Source: Alcaligenes ammonioxydans (GTDB taxonomy: Bacteria > Pseudomonadota > Gammaproteobacteria > Burkholderiales > Burkholderiaceae_B). Taken from it: a stretch of DNA of 64,000 nucleotides. Below, in pieces: positions 18,547-28,642 of this stretch. Within the stretch, counting starts at the first letter, position 1. Each line of letters opens with the position of its first letter. Under the pieces are notes generated by a model. It was not told the origin of the DNA. It did no database searches and saw only the letters and a list, made by a program, of their open reading frames with translations. The DNA lies in the NCBI RefSeq assembly GCF_019343455.1, contig NZ_CP049362.1, forward strand, positions 3,100,001 through 3,164,000, given 5' to 3'. Both the position numbers and the translations under genes were made by a program.

Positions 18547-18915
18547 TTACATCGTGAAGGAAGAGCCGCAGCCGCAGGTCGTTGTCGCATTAGGATTACG
18601 GATAACGAACTGAGCACCGTCCAGATCGTCTTTGTAATCAATCTCTGCGCCCACCAGGTACTGGAAGCTCATGGCGTCAACCAGCAGTTGTACGCCGTCT
18701 TTATCAATAATGGTGTCGTCGTCGTTAACCAGTTCGTCAAAAGTGAAGCCGTACTGGAAGCCGGAACAGCCACCACCTTGCACGAAGACGCGCAGCTTCA
18801 GTTCGGGGCTGCCTTCTTCAATCAGGAGCTCACGGACCTTCTCAACCGCTGAATCGGTAAAGATCAGAGGGGAAGGAGGGGCTTGCAGATCAACGGATTC
18901 GGTAAGAGTGCTCAT
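18547..18915 (-). CDS. erpA: Iron-sulfur cluster insertion protein ErpA
   Basis: A 122-residue A-type Fe-S carrier that delivers clusters to apoproteins such as isoprenoid enzymes. The three conserved cysteines are C50 in [11 protein letters not shown], and C114 and C116 in TTCGCGSSF at the C-terminus. Start ATG 18915 has AGGAGA about six bases upstream; a longer in-frame opening to 18972 has no such site. It lies 80 bases downstream of the DUF6776-like gene on the same strand. Confidence 0.95.
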   Translation of the reverse strand: MSTLTESVDLQAPPSPLIFTDSAVEKVRELLIEEGSPELKLRVFVQGGGCSGFQYGFTFDELVNDDDTIIDKDGVQLLVDAMSFQYLVGAEIDYKDDLDGAQFVIRNPNATTTCGCGSSFTM

Positions 18916-18995
18916 GTGGTTCTCCTGCCGGCCCCCGCCGGCATGAATAATTATCATGTGATCGCCTTGCACATGACCACCCGCGGGTAAGGTGA

Positions 18996-19733
18996 TTAGT
19001 CTGGCTGGGCGATTTTTTCCTGGCGAGAAGCGCGGATAACGCTTCCTTCCAGAACATTCAGCGTCAAGGCGGTGGGCTCAAAGCCTGGCGGCAACGCCAG
19101 CCAACCCATAGCGCGCTGAAACTGGTTAAAGTTTAAGATCAAAGGATCTGTCTGTTCTACAGACGACTCTGCCAGCCCCGAATCTGGCCCGGAACTGGGT
19201 GTTAAATCGATTTTAACGTTTTTTCCGTCTTGCCGCCCGGTCAGCTGAAACTGCAGGCGACCAGAAAATGGCTTTCCTTCCGGGGCGTTACGTTGCAACA
19301 GGACTTTATACTCCAGCAGATCTCCCCTCTTACTGACCTCCAGGGCACGAACCGTAATGGAACCACTGGGGCCAGGGGGCAGCAACTGTTCGTAAAAAGC
19401 CAGCTGTTCGCGTGTTTGCGCCAGTTCGGTCTGAGTGGACAGCAAGGATTTTTCCAGCCCCTTGCGTGTGCTCTCCTCCAACACCAACTGCCCGCGCAGC
19501 ACCTCAAATTCGCTTTGAATCTGCTGCAGGGATTGCTGACTACGTGCCAGATTCTGCATCGCCAACTGAATTTGTTCAGACTGGTCTGCAGGCTGGGTCA
19601 GGCTGCGGTATAGCCATAGGCCACCGCCACCCAATAACATACCCGCCAATACCGCCAGTGCAATGACAGACGCTCCACCCCGCGCACGGGAAGGAGCGGC
19701 AGTCTGAGTCGTGGTTTGTGGTGATTCAGTCAT
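18996..19733 (-). CDS. Membrane-anchored coiled-coil protein (DUF6776-like)
   Basis: A 245-residue protein of unknown function. A single membrane segment (about 22-47, [20 protein letters not shown]) is followed by a glutamine-rich coiled coil (about 55-115) and a small beta-rich C-terminal domain (about 120-240, [20 protein letters not shown]). This architecture and its position beside erpA and argC match the family I know as DUF6776 in betaproteobacteria. It begins 35 bases after argC and is likely cotranscribed. Topology suggests the bulk is periplasmic. Confidence 0.8.
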   Translation of the reverse strand: MTESPQTTTQTAAPSRARGGASVIALAVLAGMLLGGGGLWLYRSLTQPADQSEQIQLAMQNLARSQQSLQQIQSEFEVLRGQLVLEESTRKGLEKSLLSTQTELAQTREQLAFYEQLLPPGPSGSITVRALEVSKRGDLLEYKVLLQRNAPEGKPFSGRLQFQLTGRQDGKNVKIDLTPSSGPDSGLAESSVEQTDPLILNFNQFQRAMGWLALPPGFEPTALTLNVLEGSVIRASRQEKIAQPD

Positions 19734-19768
19734 GGATATTTGACCTGCTCACCAAGACCAAGTTCCCC

Positions 19769-20833
19769 TTAAGGCAGAATGGCAACGTGATTCAGGCCAG
19801 TTTGTTCTGGCAGGCCGAACAGGATATTCATATTCTGCACGGCTTGACCGGAAGCACCCTTCACCAGATTATCCTGCACCACCAGAATAATCAGCTGATC
19901 GCCGTTACCGGGCCGCTGCACGGAAATACGCAGCTGGTTGGAAGCGCGCACCGAACGGGTTTCAGGCAGGGTACCAGCCGGCAACACATCCACAAACGCT
20001 TCCTGCGCGTAGCGCTGCTCATACAGGGCCTGGAAGTCAGTGTCCATCGCCTCAGGCTTGATGCGGGCATAGATCGTGGAAAACATGCCGCGAATCATGG
20101 GCACCAGGTGGGGCACGAAGGTCAGACCAACCGGGCCGCCGGCCAAACGCTGCAACTGCTCCACAATCTCCGGATGGTGACGGTGACCCGACACGCCATA
20201 GGCCTTGAAGTTGTCGCTGGCTTCCGCAAACAGATTGGGAACCGAAGCCCCTTTGCCAGCACCGGACACACCGGATTTGCAATCGGCAATCAGGTGCTGA
20301 GTATCAACCAGCGCCTTGCCACCTCCCAGCAAGGGAGCCAAGCCCAGCAGAACCGTAGTGGGATAGCAGCCGGGGTTACCGATCACCTTGGCGTGAGAGA
20401 TCTTGTCGCGCAGCAGCTCGGGCAAACCATACACCGATTGGCTCAAAATATCGGGGCAGCTGTGTTCCATCTTGTACCACTTCTGGAACACGTCCGTATC
20501 TTGCAGACGAAAGTCCGCTGCTAGGTCGATCACACGCACGCCTGCAGCCAGCAAACGCTCGACCTGGCTCATGGCAACACCGTGGGGAGTGGCAAAGAAC
20601 ACCACGTCGCACTGTTCCAGATTGGCATTTTCAGGAGTAGAGAATTTCAGATCCACATGGCCACGCAAGTTCGGATACATATCCGAAACCGGCACGCCAT
20701 CCTCTTTGCGCGAGGTGATGGCGACCAGTTCCACCTGAGGGTGCTGACTTAACAGACGCAGCAACTCGACCCCGGTGTAACCTGTACCGCCGACAATCCC
20801 TACCTTGATCCGGGTATCGCTATGTGTAGCCAT
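19769..20833 (-). CDS. argC: N-acetyl-gamma-glutamyl-phosphate reductase
   Basis: A 354-residue NADPH-dependent enzyme for the third step of arginine synthesis, making N-acetylglutamate semialdehyde. The nucleotide-binding loop is [18 protein letters not shown] near residue 10, the catalytic cysteine lies in [14 protein letters not shown] near 153, and [13 protein letters not shown] supplies the catalytic histidine. Start ATG 20833 agrees with the family; the longer in-frame opening to 20938 runs through the rpsI terminator. It belongs with the DUF6776-like gene. Confidence 0.96.
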   Translation of the reverse strand: MATHSDTRIKVGIVGGTGYTGVELLRLLSQHPQVELVAITSRKEDGVPVSDMYPNLRGHVDLKFSTPENANLEQCDVVFFATPHGVAMSQVERLLAAGVRVIDLAADFRLQDTDVFQKWYKMEHSCPDILSQSVYGLPELLRDKISHAKVIGNPGCYPTTVLLGLAPLLGGGKALVDTQHLIADCKSGVSGAGKGASVPNLFAEASDNFKAYGVSGHRHHPEIVEQLQRLAGGPVGLTFVPHLVPMIRGMFSTIYARIKPEAMDTDFQALYEQRYAQEAFVDVLPAGTLPETRSVRASNQLRISVQRPGNGDQLIILVVQDNLVKGASGQAVQNMNILFGLPEQTGLNHVAILP

Positions 20834-20937
20834 GAACTTTCCTGAAAGAGAGACAAGCAAAAATTCTATCTTAACGTAGTCCTGCCTGTTCTCAAGCAGC
20901 AGACCCGGTAAAGCAGGACAAATGTAGCCAGCAAACA

Positions 20938-20965
20938 AAAACCCCGGACAGGTCCGGGGTTTTTG
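20938..20965 (-). terminator. Rho-independent terminator after rpsI
   Basis: Leftward reading gives AAAAACCCCGGAC, loop CT, GTCCGGGGTTTTT, a strong GC stem flanked by A and T runs, 28 bases past the rpsI stop. It separates the ribosomal operon from argC. Confidence 0.9.
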
Positions 20966-20992
20966 AGCACCATAAACAGGTCGCGAGGCGAA

Positions 20993-21385
20993 TTAACGCT
21001 TGCTGAACTGTTTGCGGCGACGTGCTTTGTGCAGACCGACTTTCTTACGCTCAACTTCACGAGCATCACGAGTCACCAGGCCAGCTTGTTTCAGAGCCGT
21101 CTTCAGTGTTTCGTCGTAGTCGATCAGAGCGCGGGTGATGCCGTGACGGGCAGCACCGGCCTGGCCGCTTTCGCCACCGCCATGCACGTTGATCTTGATG
21201 TCGAAGGATTCAACATGGTTGGTCAGCACCAGAGGCTGACGCACAATCATGCGACCCGTTTCGCGAGCAAAGTATTCGTCAACAGGCTTGCCGTTGACCA
21301 CGATTTGGCCCGAACCTTTCTTGATGAAGACACGAGCGACGGAGGTCTTGCGACGGCCCGTACCGTAATTCCAGTTACCGATCAT
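20993..21385 (-). CDS. rpsI: 30S ribosomal protein S9
   Basis: A 130-residue small-subunit protein. It shows [19 protein letters not shown] at the N-terminus and the basic tail [10 protein letters not shown] that reaches the P-site tRNA. It lies nine bases after rplM, the universal L13-S9 operon, and is followed by a terminator. Confidence 0.99.
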   Translation of the reverse strand: MIGNWNYGTGRRKTSVARVFIKKGSGQIVVNGKPVDEYFARETGRMIVRQPLVLTNHVESFDIKINVHGGGESGQAGAARHGITRALIDYDETLKTALKQAGLVTRDAREVERKKVGLHKARRRKQFSKR

Positions 21386-21394
21386 GACCTATCC

Positions 21395-21823
21395 TTAGAT
21401 GTCCAGAGTTTTAGGCTGTTGAGCACTATGAGGATGCTCGGCACCAGCGTAAACCTTCAGTTTCTTGGCCATGGCGTAGCCCAGAGGGCCCTTTGGCAAC
21501 ATACCCTTGACGGCCTTTTCGATGGCACGGCCTGGGAAGCGCTCTTGCATGGTTTGGAAGTTGGTTTCGTAAATACCGCCTGGGTAGTTCGAGTGACGAT
21601 AGTACTTCTTATCCTGTGCCTTGTTACCGGTTACGGCAATGTCAGCAGCGTTGATGATAATGATGTAATCGCCGGTATCAACGTGAGGGGTATATTCGGG
21701 TTTGTGCTTACCACGCAAGCGGCGTGCGACTTCGCTGGCCACACGACCAAGGACTTTGCCTTTAGCGTCAATCACAAACCAGTCACGTTTGACTTCAAGC
21801 GGCTTGGCCACGAAGGTCTTCAT
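21395..21823 (-). CDS. rplM: 50S ribosomal protein L13
   Basis: A 142-residue large-subunit assembly protein. It shows [19 protein letters not shown] at the start, [20 protein letters not shown] and the conserved [20 protein letters not shown]. An AGGAACC element precedes ATG 21823. First gene of the rplM-rpsI operon. Confidence 0.99.
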   Translation of the reverse strand: MKTFVAKPLEVKRDWFVIDAKGKVLGRVASEVARRLRGKHKPEYTPHVDTGDYIIIINAADIAVTGNKAQDKKYYRHSNYPGGIYETNFQTMQERFPGRAIEKAVKGMLPKGPLGYAMAKKLKVYAGAEHPHSAQQPKTLDI

Positions 21824-22296
21824 GATGGTTCCTAAATATTAAAATTTCGGGTCAAGGCAACATGCCTAACCCCTACAGTCCACCCGCTTTTTCAAGCAAG
21901 GCAGCTCTATTTGACCCTGCCAAGACGTTATATTCCGCCCGTGCATTTCTGCCAAATAGCTCGCCATAATAACATAAATAGTGGAAAACACGAGGTTTTT
22001 GTACGAAAGCACCGATTTTTTGCCACACCCAGGCCGCGCTTCATAAAAAGAAAGCACGGGTTTCATCTCTGCGCACGCTCCAGCAAGGCTGCGAGTATTT
22101 TTCCACCTCAACGCAACACTCTCTTGCGGCGCCTTCCAAAAAGCCTCCCTACCTTTAGGTCCACTGATCAGACCCACCCCCTGCCCCAGAGCACCAGCCA
22201 ATAAAAAAACCCCTGCTTCCAACCGGGAAACAGGGGTGAACAAGCTGGACCTGCCAAGCCCGAACAGAGTGCTCTGCCCGGACTCAGATACTGGGA
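21824..22296. other. Spacer between rplM and the TRAP binding-protein gene
   Basis: About 470 bases. The right half of the rplM leader (21830-21870) is A+T-rich and should hold its promoter, though I could not pick a clear -35/-10 pair. No supportable gene. The terminator of the upstream leftward gene lies at 22204-22238. Confidence 0.45.
22204..22238 (-). terminator. Rho-independent terminator of the TRAP binding-protein gene
   Basis: Leftward: ACCCCTG, loop of about 16 bases, CAGGGGT, then seven T. Located about 60 bases past the stop at 22297. Confidence 0.85.
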
Positions 22297-23400
22297 TCAG
22301 CCTTTTTTCTGGTTTGCCAAAGCAATGCCCAGGTAGTTGTCGTAGGAGCCTTCGGCCACGCGGAACCAAGGCACAAGCGCATCGCGGAAACCCATGTAAT
22401 CGTCGTGAATCTTCTTGAACATGGGGTCCTTGTCGCAGAATTCCTTGTACACGATATTGGCTGTTTTGAAGGACTCATCCATCACATCACGCGGGAAGGC
22501 TTTCAAAATGGCGCCGCTGGCGATCAGACGACGCAAGGCGCCTGGGCTTTGCGCGTCGTACTGGCACAGCATGCGCTCGCCGGCAGCACGCGACGCAATT
22601 TCAATCAGCGACTGGTATTGCTTTGGCAGTGCCTGGAAAGCGGCGTCGTTAACGTACAGCGACACTTGCGCCGAACCTTCCCACCAACCGGGGTAGTAGT
22701 AGTATTTGGCCACTTTCTGAAAGCCCAGCTTTTCGTCATCCACGGGACCGACGAATTCCACGGCATCCAGCGTGCCTTTTTCCAGCGATGGGTAGATATC
22801 GCCCGGCGGCACTTGCTGAGGCACCACACCCATACGGGCCAGCACTTCACCGGCAAAACCGGCCGTACGCATCTTCAGACCTTTCAGGTCTTCCAGAGAA
22901 TTGATTTCCTTACGGTACCAGCCGCCCATCTGGGTGCCGGTATTCCCGAAGGAAAAGTTGATGATGTTACGGGTCGCGAATAACTCTCGCAGCAGTTTCG
23001 TCCCGTTGCCTTCCTGCATCCAGGCATTCATCTGACGCGCGTTCAGCCCAAATGGCACTGCCGTATCAAAGCTGAACGATGGATCTTTGCCGTAGTAGTA
23101 ATACGAAGCTGTCTGACCACACTCAACGGTGCCGTTGCTGACCGCATCCATCACACCAAAACCGGGAACGATTTCACCGGCCGGGTACAAACGGATATTG
23201 AAGTTGCCATCCGAGGCCTCTTCCACCATCTTGCAAAACGCCTGAGCGGTCGAAAACAGCGCCGGGGTGGCGGGGCCGTATGTCGATGTCAGCTTCCAAT
23301 TAACCTTGGGATTGCTCTGGGCAATAGCAGGGGCAGCAATAGCGGCAGTACTGGCGACCGCACCAAGACCTGCCTTTTTCAGAAACGAGCGACGCTGCAT
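22297..23400 (-). CDS. TRAP transporter substrate-binding protein (DctP family)
   Basis: A 367-residue periplasmic binding protein. The start MQRRSFLKKAGLGAVASTAA is a twin-arginine signal with cleavage likely after APAIAQ. The mature part has TRAP features: LKGLKMRTAGFAGEVLARMG (about 172-191) holds the arginine that grips a carboxylate, and SLEKGTLDAVEFVGPVDDEK (about 207-226) is typical. It resembles the TakP group of alpha-keto acid binding proteins. No DctQ or DctM membrane subunits are nearby, so it is an orphan here, with its own terminator. Ligand unknown, probably an organic acid. Confidence 0.88.
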   Translation of the reverse strand: MQRRSFLKKAGLGAVASTAAIAAPAIAQSNPKVNWKLTSTYGPATPALFSTAQAFCKMVEEASDGNFNIRLYPAGEIVPGFGVMDAVSNGTVECGQTASYYYYGKDPSFSFDTAVPFGLNARQMNAWMQEGNGTKLLRELFATRNIINFSFGNTGTQMGGWYRKEINSLEDLKGLKMRTAGFAGEVLARMGVVPQQVPPGDIYPSLEKGTLDAVEFVGPVDDEKLGFQKVAKYYYYPGWWEGSAQVSLYVNDAAFQALPKQYQSLIEIASRAAGERMLCQYDAQSPGALRRLIASGAILKAFPRDVMDESFKTANIVYKEFCDKDPMFKKIHDDYMGFRDALVPWFRVAEGSYDNYLGIALANQKKG

Positions 23401-23663
23401 GAATAAGCTCCTTGTGGGGATTCAATAACCGGGAAATATTTTTATGCTAGGGATAGTACACTGGCGCGACCCGAATGGGGGGCTGCGAAAGCCCGGATTA
23501 TCCCGCAAATCGGGGCTTTGATCGTCGGCTCCTTGATCTGGCACATTGGGCAGGCACTTTCATCAAAAACGCCCCCCAACCCTCATAGGGAAACCGCGTC
23601 CTCGCCGGTCTGGCGGCTTGCGGCACCGTTAAGGACAGACCAGGCACTGGCACGGCAAACAGA

Positions 23664-25031
23664 TCAGGCGCCGGCTACCGACATCTGTTCGATCAAAATC
23701 GAGCCCGTGCGCTTGGAGCCGGCGGCAAAGGTGTCCGCCCCCACAGCCACGATCTGGGCAAACATCTCAGCCAGATTACCGGCAATGGTCACTTCCTCCA
23801 CCGCATGCTGAATACGGCCATTTTCCACCCAGTAACCAAACGCGCCCCGCGAATAATCACCTGTCAGGTAATTGACTCCCTGACCGATCAGCTCGGTCAC
23901 CAGCAGGCCGCGGTCCATCTTCTTGAGCATGGCATCCAGATCATCCTCAGGGCGGGTGAGCCGCGAGCTAAGCAGCAGGTTGTGTGAACCACCGGCATTA
24001 CCCGTGGACGGCATACCCAGCTTGCGACCCGCGTACGACGACAAAAAGTAGCCTTTCAGCTCGCCAGCACGCACCACGTCGCGGTCCGCCGTGAGCACGC
24101 CTTCCGAATCAAACGGCGCACTACCCATGGCAGCTGCCAGATGCGGGCGCTCCAGCACATCAATGTGCTTGGCCATGACGGTCTTGCCCAGCGAATCGAG
24201 CAGAAAACTGGTTTTGCGATACAGGGCCGACCCGCTGGTGGCCTGCACCAGAGAGCCGATCAGGCCCACAGCCAGCGGAGCCTCGAACAGGACTGGGTAG
24301 CGACCCGTAGGAATACGGCGCGCCGACAGGCGCGACAAGGTACGCTCGGCCGCGTAACGCCCGACCGATTCGGGACTGGCCAGACGGGATGGATCGCGCG
24401 AGCTGCTGTACCAGTAATCGCGGTGCATATTGTCACCCTTGCCAGCAATAGGGCTGACACTGAGCGAATGACGGCTGTAGGGGTAGCCGCCCAGAAAGCC
24501 GCGGCTGTTGCCCATCACAAAATGTCCTTCCAGCGTATCGACCGAGGCGCCTTCCGAATTGCTGATCAGAGGGCTCAGTTCCAGCGCGGCCTGCTCGGCG
24601 CGGATAGCCAGTCGGGCAGCCTGATCAGCATCCAGCAGCCAGGGATGGTGCAAATGCAGGTCGGGATACTGCTGCGCCAGCATGTCTGCTTCAGGTAAAC
24701 CGGCAAAGGGATCTTCAGCGGTATAGCGGGCAATATGCCAGGCCGCCTCCACCGTCTCACGCAGCGCCTTGACGGAAAAATCGGAGGTGGAGGCCGAGCC
24801 GCTGCGCTGGCCCGCAAACACGGTCACACCCAAGGAGCGGTCTTGCGTCTGCTCTACCGTCTCCAGTTCCAGCTGACGCACGGAGACCGCCAGGCCCTTG
24901 TTTTCGGAGATATCGACGGCAGCATCACTGGCGCCCAGTTTTTTGGCATGCCGCAGCGCCTCGTCCACCAATTCACAAAACTGGAACTGATTGGCACTGA
25001 TCGACAATTGAGAAATAGTTGGATGACTCAT
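23664..25031 (-). CDS. pmbA: Metalloprotease subunit PmbA (TldE)
   Basis: A 455-residue member of the TldD/PmbA family. With TldD it forms a heteromeric protease that trims microcin-type peptides and processes the CcdA antitoxin; the zinc site lies in TldD, which is not in this window. Recognisable parts are SENKGLAVSVRQLELETVEQ near residue 43, KGDNMHRDYWYSSSRDPSRL near 198, and the C-terminal TIAGNLAEMFAQIVAVGADT. It diverges from darP, a common gammaproteobacterial and betaproteobacterial arrangement. Confidence 0.93.
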   Translation of the reverse strand: MSHPTISQLSISANQFQFCELVDEALRHAKKLGASDAAVDISENKGLAVSVRQLELETVEQTQDRSLGVTVFAGQRSGSASTSDFSVKALRETVEAAWHIARYTAEDPFAGLPEADMLAQQYPDLHLHHPWLLDADQAARLAIRAEQAALELSPLISNSEGASVDTLEGHFVMGNSRGFLGGYPYSRHSLSVSPIAGKGDNMHRDYWYSSSRDPSRLASPESVGRYAAERTLSRLSARRIPTGRYPVLFEAPLAVGLIGSLVQATSGSALYRKTSFLLDSLGKTVMAKHIDVLERPHLAAAMGSAPFDSEGVLTADRDVVRAGELKGYFLSSYAGRKLGMPSTGNAGGSHNLLLSSRLTRPEDDLDAMLKKMDRGLLVTELIGQGVNYLTGDYSRGAFGYWVENGRIQHAVEEVTIAGNLAEMFAQIVAVGADTFAAGSKRTGSILIEQMSVAGA

Positions 25032-25098
25032 TGCTACTCTTTGAGGGTTAGGCGGTTATCATAGCCAATTGGCGACAATCTTTGCTATTTCACTTCTT

Positions 25099-25653
25099 AT
25101 GGCCCGTCCACGCACTGAAATCGATGAAAACGGTTACGACCGTCCCAGCAAATCGCAGGTAAAACGCGAGATGCACGCTCTGCTCGATCTGGGCAAACGC
25201 CTGATTGAGCTCTCGGACGACAGACTCAAACAGTTAGATCTGGGCGAGCCCTTACTGGCCGCCATCAAGGATGCCAAACGCATCAGCCCAACGGCGCGGG
25301 AAGGACGGCGCCGCCAGATCCACTATGTGGGCAAGCTCATGCGCAATGTGGACCCTGAGCCGATCCTGAAACAACTGGATGTCTGGGAAAATGGCTCCAA
25401 AGAAGAAACCCGTGCCATGCACAGGCTGGAGGCTTTGCGCGACCTGTTGTTGCGTGATGACGACGCTTTGACCGAATTCATGAATGAGTTTTCCGGGGCC
25501 GACATCCAGCAATTGCGCACCCTGATTCGTGCCGCACGCAAAGAAGCGGAGAAAAATTCCACACTGGCACAAGGCCAGGACCCGCAGCGCAAACACTACC
25601 GTGCCCTGTACCAGTACATCAAGACCTTGGTAGATCTTTCGGAGTCCGCATGA
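25099..25653 (+). CDS. darP: Ribosome biogenesis factor DarP/YjgA
   Basis: A 184-residue basic helical protein that helps late 50S subunit maturation. Typical stretches are [19 protein letters not shown] (about 9-27) and the region [18 protein letters not shown] (about 67-84). The start at 25099 (MARPRTE) fits the family; an upstream in-frame opening at 25069 is unsupported. It overlaps the esterase gene by four bases (ATGA), so translation is coupled. It diverges from pmbA. Confidence 0.93.
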   Translation: MARPRTEIDENGYDRPSKSQVKREMHALLDLGKRLIELSDDRLKQLDLGEPLLAAIKDAKRISPTAREGRRRQIHYVGKLMRNVDPEPILKQLDVWENGSKEETRAMHRLEALRDLLLRDDDALTEFMNEFSGADIQQLRTLIRAARKEAEKNSTLAQGQDPQRKHYRALYQYIKTLVDLSESA

Positions 25654-26318
25654 ACCCTCTGCTTGAGTCGATTGAGATTGAAACCGGTGCCAACCCCCAG
25701 CATGCCATTATCTGGCTGCACGGTTTAGGCGCCGACGGCCATGATTTTGCCCCTATCGTGCCCGAGCTGGGCCTGCAAGACGCTCCGGCCATTCGTTTCA
25801 TTTTCCCGCATGCCCCCATCCAGCCTGTCACCATCAACGGTGGCATGGCCATGCGTTCCTGGTACGACATTTATGTGGCGGATCTGGTGCGCCGCGAGGA
25901 CGAAAGTGGTCTGCGTCAGTCACAGATCGAAGTGCAGAACCTGATCGCCCGTGAAAACGCCCGTGGTATCCCCACCGAAAATATTGTGCTGGCCGGCTTT
26001 TCCCAAGGCTGCGCCATGACCTTGCAAACAGGCCTGCGCTTGCCCGAGCGTCTGGCGGGCATGCTCTGTCTGTCGGGCTACCTGCCTTTGGCCCATGCCG
26101 TCGAAGCCGAGCGTCATCCCGCCAACCAGAATACCCCCATTTTCATGGCGCACGGCAGCATGGACCCGGTCGTCCCCCTCAGCCGTGCTGAAGCCAGCCG
26201 CCAGCAGCTCGAGGCAATGGGCTATCAGGTGCAATGGAATGTCTACCCCATGCCCCACGCAGTCTGTCCGGAAGAAATCAGCGCCATCGGCGGATTCCTC
26301 AGACAAGTCCTGCGCTAA
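25650..26318 (+). CDS. Alpha/beta-hydrolase, carboxylesterase family
   Basis: A 222-residue serine esterase of the EstB / acyl-protein-thioesterase-like group. The oxyanion loop is [14 protein letters not shown] (residues 20-33), the nucleophile is S118 in [10 protein letters not shown], the acid is near [10 protein letters not shown] (about 169-178) and the histidine is in [11 protein letters not shown] (about 203). It acts on short-chain esters; the natural substrate is unknown. ATGA overlap with darP. A terminator follows. Confidence 0.9.
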   Translation: MNPLLESIEIETGANPQHAIIWLHGLGADGHDFAPIVPELGLQDAPAIRFIFPHAPIQPVTINGGMAMRSWYDIYVADLVRREDESGLRQSQIEVQNLIARENARGIPTENIVLAGFSQGCAMTLQTGLRLPERLAGMLCLSGYLPLAHAVEAERHPANQNTPIFMAHGSMDPVVPLSRAEASRQQLEAMGYQVQWNVYPMPHAVCPEEISAIGGFLRQVLR

Positions 26319-26333
26319 CAGGACCATGGAACA

Positions 26334-26368
26334 AAAACACCGCTGCAATTGCAGCGGTGTTTTTTTCA
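26334..26368 (+). terminator. Rho-independent terminator after the esterase gene
   Basis: Near-palindromic stem AACACCGCTGCAATTGCAGC with matching GGTGTT and a T7 tail, 15 bases past the esterase stop. It also precedes the end of the convergent hydrolase gene. Confidence 0.9.
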
Positions 26369-26379
26369 GCCTTTGCTGA

Positions 26380-28455
26380 TTACTGATACATCCGGGCAAT
26401 TCGCTCCTGCCAGGTTTTCTCACGAACCAACATGCCGTCCTCTTTCAGTTCCCGCGTGAAAGTGAGATAAAAATAAGACTCATCGGACTCGATCCTGGCA
26501 CGCGCCAACAAATCAATCTCCCGTCCCTCGATGGTAAAGAGGTTGCGCCGCTCGCCCTGATAACGCGCCTGGGCAGGGCGGGCGTCATTGACCTCCCAGC
26601 GGTAGCGCTCCTGGGAACGGTACAGATTGTCATGCAGGACCCAACTGAGTTCATTGCTGGCGGTAAAACTCGAATCCCCCGTCTCCTCATCACGGGTACT
26701 GCTAAAGACAGGGCCATCCGAATCAATCACACGTCCGAACGGAGCCGCTTCGCTGGCCTGGGGCGGTGACATCCGGCAGGCCTGGGACCCTTGGTCACGC
26801 AGGGGCACAACCGGCAAATCCACCCAGGTATCCACACCCGTAAACAGACTGGTCGCCCCCGGCGTCGGACTAGGCCAGATCATGGGGAACTGTGCATTAC
26901 TCACTGCAAAGCGGATACGGTGACCAGGTTTGAAGCGCCACGTTGTAAAGTGAATGGCGGTATTCAAGATAGTGGGTTCTCCCGGCACCAGGGCTTGAGG
27001 CTCCAAGCGCGAAAACCGCTGCGAAGGATTAATGACCGCTCCGCTGACCAGTGAAACGCGCCCGTCCGGGGCCACATCCTCCAGGCGCACGCTCCATTGG
27101 TAGAAGGGTGCATCGGCTGCCACTTTCAGGCGCACCTGGGGCATGCCCATAATTTCCATAGCCTCTGTCAAAGGCGCGGAATCATAGACCAGACTGTGCA
27201 TATCATCGGCCGCCATATCCCCGGTCTGCTCGCCCCACCAGCCGCCGCCAGCCAGCCCTGCCCCCGCCTTGTAACGCAAGGTCTGGGCCAGGCCGGATGC
27301 GGCGGGCGCAGGCGACAGCCCTTGCCCTGCTTGAGGATACCGACGTTCAGTAATGGCCCCTTGCACCGGCCACTGTGCATCGCAACGCCAATAACCAGGT
27401 ACGGTTTTCAGATCGGTAGCGGGCGCATGACCGGTACGCATGAAAGCCATGCGAGCGGGTTCCTGCAAGATCCCGGTGTCAATGCCCTTGAGCCAGTAAT
27501 CCCACCAGCGCAATGCCTTCTGGCGCCATTCATAGTTGGGGCCCGGTACGCCGTATTCCGGCCAGGCATGGTTCCAGGGCCCCATTTCCACAATGACGGG
27601 CGCCGTGGAGGTACGGCTGACATCCAGTGCAAAATCGCGATAGCCATCGAGCAGCCCCCCAATCAAATAGGCCGGGACCTCCAAAGGTTGTTGCTTGAAG
27701 GCCAGAGACTGCGCGCGCCAGAACTCGCCATCCTGTTGTTGACGTAACCAGGTAAAAATCCAGGGTTCACGATCAAAGCGGTTCTTGAAGTAGGCCTCGT
27801 CAATCCGGTAATCCGGACTTTGCGGCATGGCATTATCGGTATCGATCTGGTGCGCATACGAGTCGATATGCAAGGCGCCGTCAATATAGTGGACATCGTT
27901 GTAGAACAGATCGGTCGAACCATGGGCCGCAATAATCGCCTTGAGCGCCGGCGGTTTTCTGTGGGCCGTCATTAAAGAGTTGAATGCGCTCCAGGACAGG
28001 CCGTACATGCCCACCTTGCCGTTGGACCAGGGCTTGCGGGAGAGCTGATCAATCAGCTCCTGGGCATCGGCAATCTCGGCGGCGGAATATTCGCTGACAG
28101 GAACCGGCCCGGTGCTGCCTCCCGTGCCACGCACATCGACCCGGGCCAGCACATAACCGCGTTTCGCAAAGTAGGAGCCGTAATCGTAGTCGCCCAAGGC
28201 GAAGAAATCGTCCTTGCGATACGGCAGCATCTCCAGGATGACCGGAAAGCTCTCATCCGGAGAGCGGGCCAGTGGCCGGTAATAAGTCACTGCCAAACGT
28301 ACGCCATCTCGCATTTCCAGGAAGTCGTTCTCCATGGAAAACTCGTAATGGTTGTTCTCTGGTGTCATCCCTGTTTGCCCCGAGCAGCCCAGCAGGCCAA
28401 GCACCAAGAGCAAACCAAGCATCCATCGCTGCCAGGCAGCCAGCATCAATCGCAT
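26380..28455 (-). CDS. CocE/NonD-type (S15) hydrolase, lipoprotein
   Basis: About 691 residues. The N-terminus is a lipoprotein signal with lipobox LLGC (Cys about 24), so the protein is likely tethered to a membrane facing the periplasm or outside. The alpha/beta-hydrolase core shows VILEMLPYRKDDFFALGDYD (about 77), RGTGGSTGPV, and the nucleophile in MYGLSWSAFNSLM (Ser about 152). The C-terminal jelly-roll of X-Pro dipeptidyl-peptidase type covers about 430-600. Such enzymes cleave peptides or esters. Two adjacent ATGs (28458, 28455) are possible; I prefer 28455, seven bases from GGGGA. A tail of about 90 residues follows the jelly-roll and is unfamiliar. Confidence 0.85.
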   Translation of the reverse strand: MRLMLAAWQRWMLGLLLVLGLLGCSGQTGMTPENNHYEFSMENDFLEMRDGVRLAVTYYRPLARSPDESFPVILEMLPYRKDDFFALGDYDYGSYFAKRGYVLARVDVRGTGGSTGPVPVSEYSAAEIADAQELIDQLSRKPWSNGKVGMYGLSWSAFNSLMTAHRKPPALKAIIAAHGSTDLFYNDVHYIDGALHIDSYAHQIDTDNAMPQSPDYRIDEAYFKNRFDREPWIFTWLRQQQDGEFWRAQSLAFKQQPLEVPAYLIGGLLDGYRDFALDVSRTSTAPVIVEMGPWNHAWPEYGVPGPNYEWRQKALRWWDYWLKGIDTGILQEPARMAFMRTGHAPATDLKTVPGYWRCDAQWPVQGAITERRYPQAGQGLSPAPAASGLAQTLRYKAGAGLAGGGWWGEQTGDMAADDMHSLVYDSAPLTEAMEIMGMPQVRLKVAADAPFYQWSVRLEDVAPDGRVSLVSGAVINPSQRFSRLEPQALVPGEPTILNTAIHFTTWRFKPGHRIRFAVSNAQFPMIWPSPTPGATSLFTGVDTWVDLPVVPLRDQGSQACRMSPPQASEAAPFGRVIDSDGPVFSSTRDEETGDSSFTASNELSWVLHDNLYRSQERYRWEVNDARPAQARYQGERRNLFTIEGREIDLLARARIESDESYFYLTFTRELKEDGMLVREKTWQERIARMYQ

Positions 28456-28642
28456 CATTATGTCCCCGGTATGGGATGCCATCGTTGGCGGGCATCCTCC
28501 ATGCAGATGACAGCAGCCCGCACCATGCGTACTGGCTGCCAGCACCAGCGCATCATAGACCCGTCACCGTTGAGTGAATCGGGACATCAAGGGGACAATT
28601 AAACGGGTATTTCCCGTTAAACGAGGAGCGGCATGCCTGTGC

